DNA from: Lactuca virosa
Lineage: Eukaryota > Streptophyta > Magnoliopsida > Asterales > Asteraceae
Direction of reading: 5' to 3'
NCBI GenBank assembly: GCA_928212115.1
Contig: CAKMRJ010001112.1
Location: 401,421,493 to 401,485,492, forward strand
Length of the DNA stretch: 64,000 nucleotides
Shown: positions 11,295 through 21,454 of the stretch, one piece after another
Layout of the letters: the number at the start of each line of letters is the position of its first letter
How positions within the stretch are numbered: the stretch's first letter is position 1
Position numbers and translations under genes: made by a program
The notes under the pieces: model-generated
What the model saw: the letters and a program-made list of their open reading frames with translations, nothing else
What the model was told of the DNA's origin: nothing
Database searches by the model: none

Positions 11295-12092
11295 TGTTGG
11301 ATTAGGTGTCTAAGCCCATAACTATAATTGGTATGTACTTGACCCGAGAGTAGCATGGTCCATTTAGGTTGCATATCACTAGGACAATTTGATAGGATGA
11401 ACTTTTGAGAAGATGTTATTTATGGTTTGTTAATATATTATAAGTTCTAATATATTAATATGAAATCATATGATTTAATTAGTATTGATCAAGAATTAAT
11501 TTGGAATTTATTTTGTGATCAAAAGAGACTAATTAAATATATAGGGATTGATTGTGTAAATCATTGATTCTTAAAATGTGGGCCAATGATCCATAATTCC
11601 CTAGGTTGGGCTAAACCAATGTGACAACCCATGGATAATCCATGGAGGTTTAAACCCATGGAGCCTAAGGAATATGGAAAGTCATGCCCATTAGGGTTTA
11701 CATGGTGTAACCCTAATCATGCCACACTATATAAGAAGCCCCTTAATTAAAAGGACTAGATACACTAGTGATCCTTGGAGTTCCATGAGCCGATTTTGGT
11801 GCAAGAAACACTCTCTCAAAAGTCTCCTTTGTTCTAGGTGTGTTGTGATTCCATTTGAGGTGCATCACTTGGGGCACTAAGTTCTTAAAGACCAAACTCA
11901 AGAAGTTCTACAAGCTACAACAAAGAGGTAATTCTATAATCTCTTTTTTATGTTGATTATGTCATTTCCGTGCTAGTTGTAGGCTTAAAGCTTTAGAAAC
12001 AATATTGCTTGTATAATTAGAGAAAACATAGATCCAAAGCTTTTAGGGTTGTATGTGCACCATAGGATGTTGTAGTATACTAAAATCCATCA
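11295..12092 (+). repeat. Copia-1 3' LTR
   Basis: Begins TGTTGG and ends CCATCA, followed by the duplication CTAAT. It keeps the canonical TG..CA ends that the 5' copy lost at its start. Confidence 0.88.
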
Positions 12093-12097
12093 CTAAT

Positions 12098-13087
12098 TAT
12101 GTTTGACATATATATCTTATTTGTCGGCTGACTTGTATATGGCACCCTAACTTGATAATAAATCGTTACAGGCTTGACATGGTAATGCCTGCTTAGAAGC
12201 TATTAATATGTAAAGTTTATATATTTAGTATGCATTGCATATAATTGTTTAATTGAAGCAAAAAATATGATCATTTTTTAAAATTGTTTCTGAAATCCAC
12301 ACAAGTGCATGTTCTTGCATAGTGTTTCCTCTTTGTGTTTGTTTCGTTACTATTTTGCTTGATGCTAGTTTAACAACCAGTTGAAGTTTTGTCTTTTATT
12401 TGTGCAGAATAAGTTACCTCTCCTAATTAAATTGAATGAAACCTACAACAAACTACAATCTTTCCAATAGATTATGGTTGATACACACATGTCTGATGGT
12501 CTGGTTTCATATTGTGGTTGCGGTTTAAAGTTACCCCAAAGTGAACTGTTGTTTTAGTTGATAGCCTAAAGTTCATTGTTATAATTTGGATGTTGTTTGG
12601 ATACTTTTTTGGATGCCACAATATAGGGTGATTAGTTGGTTATTTGTCCAAAAGTTAGTTTTTATGGGGTTCTATTTAGACATGTTTTGCTTCGTTTGTT
12701 TTAATTAAATGGTCCTTGATGTACAATGACCATGAAAGTCGAATCTTATTGTTTCCGGTCCGACGCTTGTTATGTTTCATGTATGAATGTGTAAAAGCTA
12801 ATGTTTCTTCATTTCTTGGCTATTTTTGTGAATGATTTCGATTTTGTATAAAGTATTGAAGACTCTACTTAAATTTATAAAGTTAGTTATGATATTCTTA
12901 CAAATGCTAGCTTATTTGTATGAATTTAATTTCAATATTGTAAACCTACAATCAATAAAAGATCTTTTAAGTTTGATTTTACAATCAGACTTCTTTATAT
13001 AGATGTCATATTCTTAAAAACAAATCAAATAATCCTTTTTTCTTTTACAAATTATAGTCTTTTAATCAATCTATTTTTATAACCTTC
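12098..13087. other. Non-repetitive-looking AT-rich DNA, no gene seen
   Basis: About 1 kb not resembling any other part of the window. No ORF of interest. Isolated TTGTGCAG-like strings could be splice acceptors, but there is no coding frame to attach them to. It may be host intergenic or intronic DNA. Confidence 0.45.
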
Positions 13088-13128
<41 letters not shown>

Positions 13129-13145
13129 TATATATATATATATAT

Positions 13146-13186
<41 letters not shown>
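13088..13186. repeat. (TA)n microsatellite
   Basis: About 100 bp of alternating TA with two GATA interruptions, 40 bp before the E1 LTR. Confidence 0.95.
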
Positions 13187-13190
<4 letters not shown>

Positions 13191-13499
13191 TGTTTCAAAA
13201 ACAAACACCACCATGGTCATTTATGTAACATCCATAAAATTCGAGCCAATTTAAAACTTTTTAAATCATTTAAAACCATTCAGTTATTACAATTTGTTTT
13301 CACAATAGTTTAAACATCAGAGTTCCCAGAAATCATAATCATCAATCGAGGAAGTGTACGGTCACGCCTTCGCCTTCCCGCGGTCATCCGTTGAACTTGA
13401 AACAATAAACTGAAACTGTAATCTCGAAGACTTAGTGAGTTACCCCCAAAATACCCATACATACAACAATACACATACAATAACAAACAACATACTATA

Positions 13500-13815
13500 G
13501 GTCCAATCATCCATCGGGATGGAATACCCCAGGCCCTCAACCATCGGGTTGGAATGCCCACATACTACGAGTCCAATCATCCTCGGGATGGAATACTCTC
13601 GGCCCACAACCATCGGGTTGGAATGCCCACACACAATACATATATAACATATACTATGTGTCCAATCATCCATCGGGGTGGAATGCCCCAGGCCCTCAAC
13701 CATCGGGTTGGAATACCAACATACTATACATATATAACAAATACTATGGGTCCAATCATCCATCCGGATGGAATACCCCAGGCCCTCAACCATCGGGTTG
13801 GAATACCAACATAAC
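13500..13815. repeat. E1 LTR array of ATCGGG hairpins
   Basis: About eight copies of a 13-14 bp hairpin, alternating CATCC-ATC-GGGATG and CAACC-ATC-GGGTTG, each followed by GAATACC or GAATGCC. The arms vary as pairs (AT..AT with AA..TT) around a fixed ATCGGG core. The same array is at 26056-26372 in the 5' LTR. Its translations give repetitive false ORFs. Confidence 0.75.
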
Positions 13816-13994
13816 CAATCAAACATGTGCACCTATATCGGATAATCATATAACAGTCTATAAAGACAACATACTAGGGTCCTATCATCCTCGGGATGGA
13901 ATACCCTCAACTACTAATCAATCATGTGCACATATAACAGGTAATCTCCTACCAGCATACAGACAGTCAGACCAAACTATAGGTCACTAAGCAT

Positions 13995-14325
13995 AACCAC
14001 ATCCGATCTACCAGGATACCGATCTAATAGATCATACTAGCATATAACCATTCGATCTACCAGGATACCGATCTAACAGATCATACTAGCATATAACCAT
14101 CCTATCTACCAGGATACCGATCTAACAGATCATACTAGCATATAACCATCCTATCTACCAGGATACCGATCTAACATATCATACTAGCATATAACCTTCC
14201 TATCTACCAGGATACCGAGCTAACAGATCATACTAGCATATAACCATCCTATCTACCAGGATACCGATCTAACAAATCATACTAGCATATAACCATCCTA
14301 TCTACCAGGATACCGAGCTAACATA
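13995..14325. repeat. E1 LTR tandem repeat, about 51-bp unit
   Basis: Six to seven units containing TCTACCAGGATACCGATC and ATCATACTAGCATATAAC. Many units contain GATCT-AAC-AGATC, a small hairpin. The 5' LTR carries a counterpart at about 26555-26840 with fewer units, so copy number has changed since insertion. Confidence 0.85.
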
Positions 14326-15149
14326 TCACAACAGTAACAATCCCAAATAACAAATCAAAGGGCCCGCCTTGGTGCCTTAGAGCCTTGAGTACAGTGAGGA
14401 TAACTCACCTCGCAATGCCGATCTGAACTGAAGAATCAAACTCCCGAATCGCTATCTCACCGGAAATCCCGAACTATCACACAATAAATACCAAGTCATT
14501 AGACAACATAACAATCATGCCTTAAGGATCCACACAATCCATCATGTCCATTCTCTTTATTGGGCCAAGGCCCAATGCCAAGTCCATAACCTTGAAAGTC
14601 CTTATGCAAAGCCCATTATTGGCCCAATTTACCAAATTGGGCCTCATTCCAAGATCCATTATCGAAACTTGGCCCAAAACATAATATTCATAATGTCCAG
14701 CAAAGGCCCAAATCCAACTAGTCCACAAACAGCCCAAAACCCGACGCCCAAATGCCAAAGGCCCAACCGAGGACGTACGCAGGGCGTACCCGTCCTCGTG
14801 TTGACCACCATTTTGGGACTTTTGGGACAAGAATGCTTCCATAAAGCTAAAATGACTAGATGTATCTCTTACAAGTATAAAGTTCCAAGCTTTTTACCTT
14901 CTGGAGCTTCTAGGGCACAAACCAACTTCAGATCTACAAGCTTGATCTTCTTCTCCAACTCCTTGATGCAACACCTTCTTCTTAAAACACTCAATAAACA
15001 CTCAAAAAGCTCAAACACACAAGGAAATGGCTAGGGTTTGGGGAAAACGACTCTAAGCAGTGGAGGCTGGGGTAAGGGAGGGTCTTGTGCTCATAATGTT
15101 GCTTATATAGTCCCCAAACCCTAAATATTAGGGTTTCCTTCTGCCATGA

Positions 15150-15234
15150 GTACGCCCAGCGTACACAAGGGTACGCCCAGCATACTAGGGCGCGCCTAGT
15201 ATGCTCAGCGTACAATTATGTATGCGCAGCGTAC
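15150..15234. repeat. Cluster of GTACGC..GCGTAC palindromes (3' LTR)
   Basis: GTACGCCCAGCGTAC and close variants at 15150, 15171, 15199 and 15220. The 5' LTR has matching copies at about 28000-28082 and three more at 27298-27385. Possible regulatory sites; no function known to me. Confidence 0.7.
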
Positions 15235-15332
15235 TCCTCCTGATCCCAATAATTGCAATTTAGCCCTTAGACTTTCATGGCTTTACCCTTCTATCTCCAG
15301 GGACTATAAATGACAAATATTGGGATGTTACA

Positions 15333-15344
15333 ATTCTCCCCCAC
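15333..15344 (-). other. E1 polypurine tract
   Basis: On the minus strand GTGGGGGAGAAT lies directly before the 3' LTR. Confidence 0.8.
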
Positions 15345-16789
15345 TTAAACTAGGCTTCGTCCTCGAAGCCTGCTGCGGCGAACCATTCAAGATAATGCTC
15401 CCGCATCTTGGACTCTGTCTCTCAAGTCTACTCGGATCCTTTCCGATGCTTCCACTGTTTCCCTACAAAGTTCAAGTGCTCTCCGACCTGAACATCACCC
15501 AACGATACAACCGTCTACTCATCCAATATACGCCTTTGCAGCTGCGTGAAAAGCGATATGAGTCCAATCGGACCTTTTCAAAAGGTCTAACCTACATGCC
15601 ACTTTGCCAACCCTCAAACCAAACAGCCACTTGGGTTGTCTTCCTTCCTGACAACGATGCAAAACTTATCCCATTTTCAAAACCGCTCCTGCTTCTGAAT
15701 CCCGGGATAACTCTCCCCCACTTAGATTTGACTAAGCCTTCACAACACATGAAAATTAGAGGATTCCCAATCCTTCACACTTCCCAACGATCGATCCGAT
15801 GACAATCAACTCTTTACAACTAGTGTTCCATTACTAGCCAATCCCAATGGATCCCACACTTCTAAGAACCAGATGAACACTCCCTGAATCCCAGTGAAAC
15901 CGACAGTCCCTAATGCTTGAATAATCCCACATTGAAATCTTGAAGACCAAAAGACAAATACTCCAACTAATACCTCAGCAACGAGCTAATTCCTTTGGCG
16001 CCTTCATCCGCCAATCAATAACGGTTACTAAAACCACTGATTCCTGACAATGTTTAATAACCATCCCGTGGAACCCTGTCCACAGACCTCCCACATAATA
16101 CCCCTTTTCCAAAAGTGCTCCAAACAAGTCTCCCGCTCTCAGGTTTTGGAAATCATTTCATTCAGGGTTCGCACCCTGACTCACTCACCCGCTCAAACGT
16201 CCACAGTTGAACTGCAGTAGCTGAAGCCACCTCTGCCCTAAACTGGGCTACAAAATACTCCCAAGACATAGTCTACAATCCCAAAAGTGTAATAGGCCAC
16301 ACAATCAATCCTTACCGCCTGATACAAGAGATCCAAGGCAAACCGGACCTCACAAAATACTTATGCCACCTCGACCTACCTACGCTCACTGGCGCTGAAA
16401 TAATGTCGCCAATCCCTGCAACCAACTGACCCCGAGCTGGAATACAACCTGATCCTGGGGTCACAAGCCTGCTCACTCCTTCGAGCTCGAAAACTGAAAG
16501 GCACAATCCTTGCCCGATAAAATGACAGTCCAATCCTTCAATTAACCATTCTACTTCCAGTTGCAAAACTTCAGCTGAACATAATCATCACTCCTTTCCG
16601 GAGTCCCCGCGACTCGCATTCTGGCCTCGAGCAAAACCCCCGAAGCCTCAAATCCAGAAACTCGTGTGATAGCCACTCCCGCTCAGCCCGCAGAATGTAG
16701 TAAGTACAAAATATCTCCTTGATCTCAAGTAACTGCAGTCCTCTACTCATCAGAATATGTCCCAGAAAGCAGTCACGATACTGGAAAGC
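15345..16789 (-). other. E1 internal region, mostly non-coding
   Basis: The ends match a Gypsy-like internal region, but neither strand gives a frame with RT, RNase H or integrase motifs. The open frames at 15320-15802 (plus) and 16312-16566 (minus) resemble nothing I know and are probably chance openings in decayed sequence. Confidence 0.5.
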
Positions 16790-17029
16790 TCAACCAGCTC
16801 CTCCCCCTGCCGTCGCTACAGCTGATGCGGCAGCATAACGCTCGTAGAAATACTCAACCATGGAGGTATTAATAGACCCGAACATCTCCGGCAACTGTCC
16901 CTGGACAATCTTGATCATCTCCTCCCGGATGATCTCACTGACACGATCCTCTGAAAATGCTGGCCTATCCTGGCTGCCAACTCTCGATCCTAACCTGGAT
17001 CCGGTGTCAATACGTCTCAGATAATCCAT
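16790..17029 (-). pseudogene. E1 gag-like N-terminal fragment
   Basis: A 79-residue minus-strand frame starting MDYLRRIDTG. The central part (RVSEIIREEMIKIVQGQ, then LPEMFGSINTSMVEYFYERY) has the amphipathic, acidic pattern found near the start of gag in many plant Gypsy elements, and the tail is Ala/Gly-rich. It lies downstream of the PBS in element orientation, as gag should, although Copia-2 now separates the two. No zinc knuckle follows and the frame closes, so a complete gag is absent. Confidence 0.45.
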
Positions 17030-17728
17030 AACAGGGAACCAACTTCCAACTAAACCCCAGGGGTTGTGACTTCCTTGCTACGCGTATGGGTCCTGTGCTT
17101 TCTGTAGTACGGGCCCATACTACCTTCCACACCTACCCATATTTGTCTCAAGTATCACCACAACACCTAACAATATACATAAACATAGCGAGCGCTCCAT
17201 ACTCACTCCTAGAGGAATTGCTAAATATCTCATAACTGGCCTACCGACCTCGCATAACCCACCCATCCATGAAACTTCCACCAACCCTGCAGCACTAGTG
17301 TATGCTAGCCATACGTAACGCTGGACCCAATAGACTTTCAGATATATGATCCTACCCTAAGACCCTAATTAACAAGAACAGAACATAAGGCCAAATCAAA
17401 CATTCTCAGGCTATAGGATCTTAATTATGTACAACCGTGATACATACACAAGCAACTACAGTAATGATGTCAATCTCATATAAGGAAAACCCTAGGCTAG
17501 CAGTCATCATGAAATCATGCAATTCTATCATGCAATTCCCGAAGATCCCTAGCCTAGTACTAGCATGCTGTTCTAACATATCACAATATCAAATAATTGT
17601 ATGGTATTTTGGGGTCTACTTATTGGCTCCGGCTGATCGTACACTCTGCATCCTCTTTTACTTATTTTGAAAACCATTTAAAAATCATTTCGAAAATCTT
17701 TTTCCTTAGTTTGAGACTGGATTCACAC
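17030..17728 (-). other. E1 leader region
   Basis: Untranslated DNA between the gag fragment and the Copia-2 insertion; its last 44 bases plus the PBS are now at 25735-25778. No gene seen. Confidence 0.5.
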
Positions 17729-17733
17729 GAATG
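17729..17733. repeat. Target-site duplication of Copia-2 (left copy)
   Basis: GAATG here and at 25735-25739 flank Copia-2 exactly. Confidence 0.9.
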
Positions 17734-18508
17734 TGCTGGATAAGGTGTCTAAGTCCATAACTATTTATGGTATGTACTTGACCCGACCCGGCATAGTCCA
17801 TTTGGGTTGCATGACATCATGCAATTGGATAGACTAAAATAAGAGAAATAACACTTATGGTTTATTAATATATTATAAGTTCTAATATATTAATAATATT
17901 ATTTAATTAGTATTGATCAAGAATTAATCCAGAATTAATTAAGTGATCAAAAAGGAGACTAATTAAATATATGGGTTGATTGTGTAAATCATCCATACTT
18001 GTATAGTGGGCTAGATGCTCCATGGATTATCTAGTTGGGTTAAGGTCCATAGGATACTCCATGGATGCTCCATGGGAGTTACAAACCCATGGGTCATGGA
18101 AATGAAGAGCCATGTTACATTAGGGTTTACATGGTGTAACCCTAATGTAACATACTATATAAGCATACCCATAGCAACCAAAATCGGCTACAGTAGTGAG
18201 ACAAGAGGGCAAGGCCGATTTCAAGTGTTAGCAAATTCTCTCAAAGTTTATTCCAAGAGCATTTGGTGTTGTGTGAAACATTTGAGGCATCACACTTGGG
18301 GTGCTAGGCTCTCAAGGTTTTCAAGGAATCAAATCAACAACAAGGTATGTAATTCTAGCCATCTTTTATGTTTAAAGTTCCCTATGTATGCTAGATAGGA
18401 TTATGAACCTTGAAAAAGCATTTTGCATGTATTTTAGACAAACATAGATCCAAGGTTTTCTAGGGTTGCATGTACACTTAGGAGTGTTAGAATGCTCAAA
18501 ACCCATCA
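17734..18508 (+). repeat. Copia-2 5' LTR
   Basis: TGCTGG..CATCA. The inverted repeat with arms 18115-18127 (TTACATTAGGGTT) and 18138-18150 lies just before TATATAA at 18156-18162, as in Copia-1. Confidence 0.93.
18115..18162 (+). promoter_or_regulatory. Copia-2 LTR promoter: 13-bp inverted repeat and TATA box
   Basis: Arms TTACATTAGGGTT and AACCCTAATGTAA are perfectly complementary around a 10-nt loop; TATATAA follows six bases later. In the 3' LTR one arm position has changed (GTAA to GCAA) and TATATAA is at 25382-25388. Confidence 0.6.
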
Positions 18509-18509
18509 G

Positions 18510-18521
18510 TGGTATCAGATC
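18510..18521 (+). other. Copia-2 primer-binding site
   Basis: TGGTATCAGATC, one mismatch from the Met-tRNA site TGGTATCAGAGC, one base after the LTR. Confidence 0.85.
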
Positions 18522-18592
18522 CTAGGCTTGTTTGTTTGATACTTGATGCAAAATTGTGAAAAAAACTCGTTTTTATGCATTCTGCAGCATGA

Positions 18593-18675
18593 ACTCGCCG
18601 AGTCCATGGGGGGACTCGACGAGTCCATGAGTAAACTCATCCTAATCATCGAGTAGGTTCTTGCACTCGACGAGT
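18593..18675. repeat. ACTCGACGAGT motif cluster in Copia-2 leader
   Basis: ACTCGCCGAGT (18593-18603), ACTCGACGAGT (18614-18624) and ACTCGACGAGT (18665-18675). The same near-palindrome is found in the Athila-like element and in the Gypsy A LTR. Confidence 0.8.
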
Positions 18676-19201
18676 AGGAGCCCCTGAGTGCAGTTTTTCG
18701 AGTTTTGTTGCTGGAAATGGACTAGAAAGATTACCCTAAACTGTTTTGGTGTTTTAAAACATGTTTTAGATGGTGTAATGTTTGTTCTAATCCATTTACA
18801 ATGGTTAATATCAAAATTACATGATTATATGTGTTCATATGTTCTTGAAATCTTGATATGATTATTCATGTTCTTATGAGTTCTTGATAGATCATAGGAA
18901 TTACTTGTTTAATGCTGAATTCATGATCTTTATGTGTTTTAATGGAGTCCATAACTTGTCCTCAAGTTATGGATAACCAAAAGTCACTTTGTATTAATTC
19001 CATTAAAAGAACACATAAGTTACAAAAATGAAGAGTCTTCATTTTAATAACTCATAAGTTATGAATTGAAAGGTTTTGTAAAGTTACAAAACTTGCCCTT
19101 AAGTTTTGGAACATGTAAAGACATCTAGTAAAATTTAGTTCCAACCCCTAGAATTTTAAAAGTTAAAATTCAACCCTTATACTTTATAATATTATAAGTT
19201 T

Positions 19202-19205
<4 letters not shown>

Positions 19206-19275
<70 letters not shown>
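19206..19275. repeat. (TA)n microsatellite in Copia-2 leader
   Basis: About 70 bp. The Copia-1 leader has only a short AT stretch at the same place (near 2810-2825), so the tract expanded in this lineage or copy. Confidence 0.95.
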
Positions 19276-19279
<4 letters not shown>

Positions 19280-19577
19280 AAGATCAAGTCGTTTTACCGT
19301 TAGTATGCCTCATTCACGAAGCCAGTCTATAAGGAGGGTATAAGGTTGTTGCCTATAAAATGGCAGCTTAATGGGTGTCCACTCTCACCCACCGCTTCCT
19401 TGACTGGTGGAGGGTCGTTAGCCGAACGGGTAGGACAATGACTTAAAATTCTCATTAAAACTATAATGATTATTATAAAGTAACTAAATGTTTTATAAAC
19501 TCCCAATCTTAGTTACTTTAGGAAAATGTGAATAAGGTGCTAACCCATGAAATTCCACTTTGCACTTTGATTAAGTC

Positions 19578-19694
19578 GTTAGTGGAGCGTGTGTGGTTAA
19601 CCGGCACACTAACTTGGACTTAACAAGGTAGGCAAAGGGCGACTTAAGGTTTTTCATAGGTCGGTGGAGCGCGTGTGGTTAACCGGCACATCGA
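19578..19694 (+). repeat. Two Copia-2 leader hairpins with GTTAAC core
   Basis: Outer arms GTTAGTG/CACTAAC (19578-19613) and TCGGTG/CATCGA with one G-U pair (19661-19694) enclose the shared core from GGAGCG to GGCA. Compare 3124-3241. Confidence 0.65.
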
Positions 19695-20076
19695 TTAAGT
19701 GAAAAACATTAAGGGTACCAAGTAATTTGCATGGTTACTTCACATCTTGTTTTGTGATCCTCGGTATCCCAGTCACAAAACATGAAGGGCACACTCGAGA
19801 TTGGAACATGCCATTGAAAAGTTCAATGAATCTCAAAAGAATCTAGGAGTTTCTAAAAACCAAATAAAACCTAATAATTTATATATTTCGTTTTCATGGT
19901 GGAAATTGGTGAATCGTCATTCACCTACCTTTCAAATATGTTTTAGCTTAGATTACGACATCCCTCTTCTAAGTTATAATATATTGTGATTGGATCCTAG
20001 CCTTAATATTACATTTGGGTGTTTTATTAAGGACTATCTTTATATCTAAACTAAACTTGTCTTTTCTTCTTTTCAG

Positions 20077-20947
20077 AAGTCTTCCAACAATGCTGCTTCT
20101 AGCTCAAACCCTACCGGCTCCTTCTCTCTCACGAACCTTTATGGGAGAGTCATCTTTGATGGATCCAACTTTACAGATTGGATCAGGAACATCAGGATGG
20201 TCACTCGGTATGAGAACAAAGAATATGTTCTCGACAAGGAGCTTAAGGTACCCGAGCCGACTGCTACTCCTGAGGAGTTTGCTGAATATGAGGCACATGA
20301 AAGAGATGCTACCAAAGTGGCATGCATCATGATGACCACTATGACAGCCGAGCTCCAAAAGTCCTATAAGGACTACTATCCTTTTGAGATGCACCGAGAT
20401 TTGATGGACCGCTACCATCAGAGTGCTCGTCAAGAGCGATATGAAATCATCTCCTCCATGATAACAACCTGAATAAAATATGGTGAACCCATCATGGGCC
20501 ACATGCAGAAAATGCAAAGGTATGTGGACCGTTTGATGAAGCTAAATGTGAACTTCCCAGAGGAGTTAGCAATAGATATCATTTTGCACTCCTTACCATC
20601 GTGTTATGATCAATTCCGCATGACATACCACATGAACAAAGAAGAAGTCACCCTCAACAAACTTCAAGGACTCCTAAAGACCGCAGATCAGGTCTTAAAG
20701 GTAAGTCGGTTGTTACCACTCCTACTCTTACTCCAAACTCCGCACCTGTCCTGGAAATCGGGAAAGGTAGAGGGAAAAGAGGAAGAACCCTTCGAAGGGT
20801 ACCAAGGGTAAGACCCTTGATGGATCCTCTTCAAATGGAACCAAGAAAGGTTTCGTCACTCCTTCTTCTGATCCCAAAGAGGCTGAATGCTTCTATTGCC
20901 ATGAAAAGACGCACTGGAAGCGGAACTGCCTAAAGTACCAGCAAGAT
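20077..20947 (+). pseudogene. Copia-2 gag
   Basis: Gag, the RNA-binding particle protein. The frame from 20077 runs through NPTGSFSLTNLYGRVIF, DGSNFTDWIRNIRM and the long central region, then changes frame between about 20706 and 20880. The nucleocapsid zinc knuckle (CX2CX4HX4C: CFYCHEKTHWKRNC) is at 20888-20929, with Thr where Gly is usual. Lesions: the codon at 20077 is AAG where the Copia-1 relative has ATG; TGA at 20470-20472; the frameshift. Gag is therefore not made as one protein. Identification is firm from the zinc knuckle, order and length. Confidence 0.85.
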
Positions 20948-21454
20948 TTGAAGGATGGGAAAGTGAAACCCAACCATGTAGGTATTTACACTATATTATC
21001 TAATAACTCACCCTATTCTAACTCTTGGGTCCTTGATACCGACTGTGGTATTCATATTTGTTCTTATTTGCAAGGACTAAGAAGAAGTGAGAATGTGGAG
21101 CATGGAAAAATAAACTTGATCGCGGGGAATAGGAAAGTTTCACCTGTCACCAAGATTGGAGTTTATACTTTGGTTTTAAGTAGTGGGTTTACTTTAGATT
21201 TGAATAAATGTTGTTATTCACCTGAAATGGCAAGAAATGTTATTTCCTTTCATGCTTTGTACAAACAAGGGTTTACCTTTTCTTTTGATAATGAAGTTGG
21301 TGGAATAAATGCTTTCTTTAATAATGTGTTTTATTTTAAAGCATTACCTTGTGATGGTGTGTATGAAGCTGTGTCTGTTGTAGATAATTTAGGAAATAAT
21401 GTGTTGTGTATTGATTCTACTAATGAAAATAACTTGGATGAAGCATCATTATGA
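20948..21454 (+). pseudogene. Copia-2 aspartic protease and pre-integrase segment
   Basis: Protease normally cuts the gag-pol polyprotein. The catalytic loop reads WVLDTDCGIHIC at about 21008-21060 (plus), where the usual motif is DTG; the Gly-to-Asp change should abolish the active site. The frame is continuous with the upstream zinc knuckle and ends at TGA 21452-21454, just before the HCRLGHVSKKR part of the gag-pre-integrase domain, which continues in the same frame. The upstream boundary is a choice; this is polyprotein, not a separate gene. Confidence 0.82.

Larger units (their letters stand above)
1238..12092 (+). mobile_element. Copia-1: degenerate Copia LTR retrotransposon with nested Gypsy
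   Basis: A plus-strand element bounded by two LTRs of about 798 bp (1238-2034 and 11295-12092) and the 5-bp duplication CTAAT. Behind the 5' LTR is the PBS TGGTATCAGAGC; before the 3' LTR is the PPT AAGTGGGAGAC. The leader at 2035-3600 and the 3' non-coding part at 6960-7330 are homologous to those of Copia-2 (18509-20076 and 24290-24620), so the two belong to related families. The coding region survives only as scattered gag and integrase similarity with many stops. Gypsy G1 is inserted at 7574-11187 and brings its own duplication. The 5' LTR begins TT instead of TG. Classification is firm; the element cannot make its own proteins. Confidence 0.9.
13224..15332 (-). repeat. E1 3' LTR
   Basis: Ends read TGTAACATCC..GGGATGTTACA. 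It contains hairpin arrays at 13500-13815, a tandem repeat at 13995-14325 and GTACGC..GCGTAC palindromes at 15150-15234. Relative to the 5' LTR it lacks about 300 bp (27330-27660 of the other copy). Confidence 0.85.
18676..20076 (+). other. Copia-2 untranslated leader
   Basis: No gene. It holds hairpins at 18949-18972 and 19087-19109, a (TA)n tract, the GTTAAC-core pair at 19578-19694 and the GATTACGACATCCCTCTTC hairpin at 19947-19973. All have counterparts in the Copia-1 leader. CCACC..GGTGG near 19390-19410 is another small hairpin. Confidence 0.7.

Noticed and set aside
12098..13087. A host gene exon next to the TTGTGCAG acceptor-like string
   Set aside because: No frame longer than noise and no matching donor or second exon.
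13310..13990. Overlapping open frames on both strands with repeated peptides (and their twins at 25866-26546)
   Set aside because: They are translations of the ATCGGG hairpin array of the E1 LTR. Repeats without stops open all frames; no protein signature.
13995..14325. CRISPR-like appearance of short repeats with spacers
   Set aside because: The whole 51-bp unit is repeated, spacers are not unique, and the context is a plant LTR.
14522..15802. Frames of 74-160 residues on both strands in and beside the E1 LTR
   Set aside because: They cross the LTR end and PPT, show no domain, and the LTR copies do not preserve them as coding.
18015..18398. 127-residue frame in the Copia-2 5' LTR, repeated at 25241-25624
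   Set aside because: Lies across the promoter inverted repeat and TATA box of an LTR; present twice only because LTRs are duplicated.
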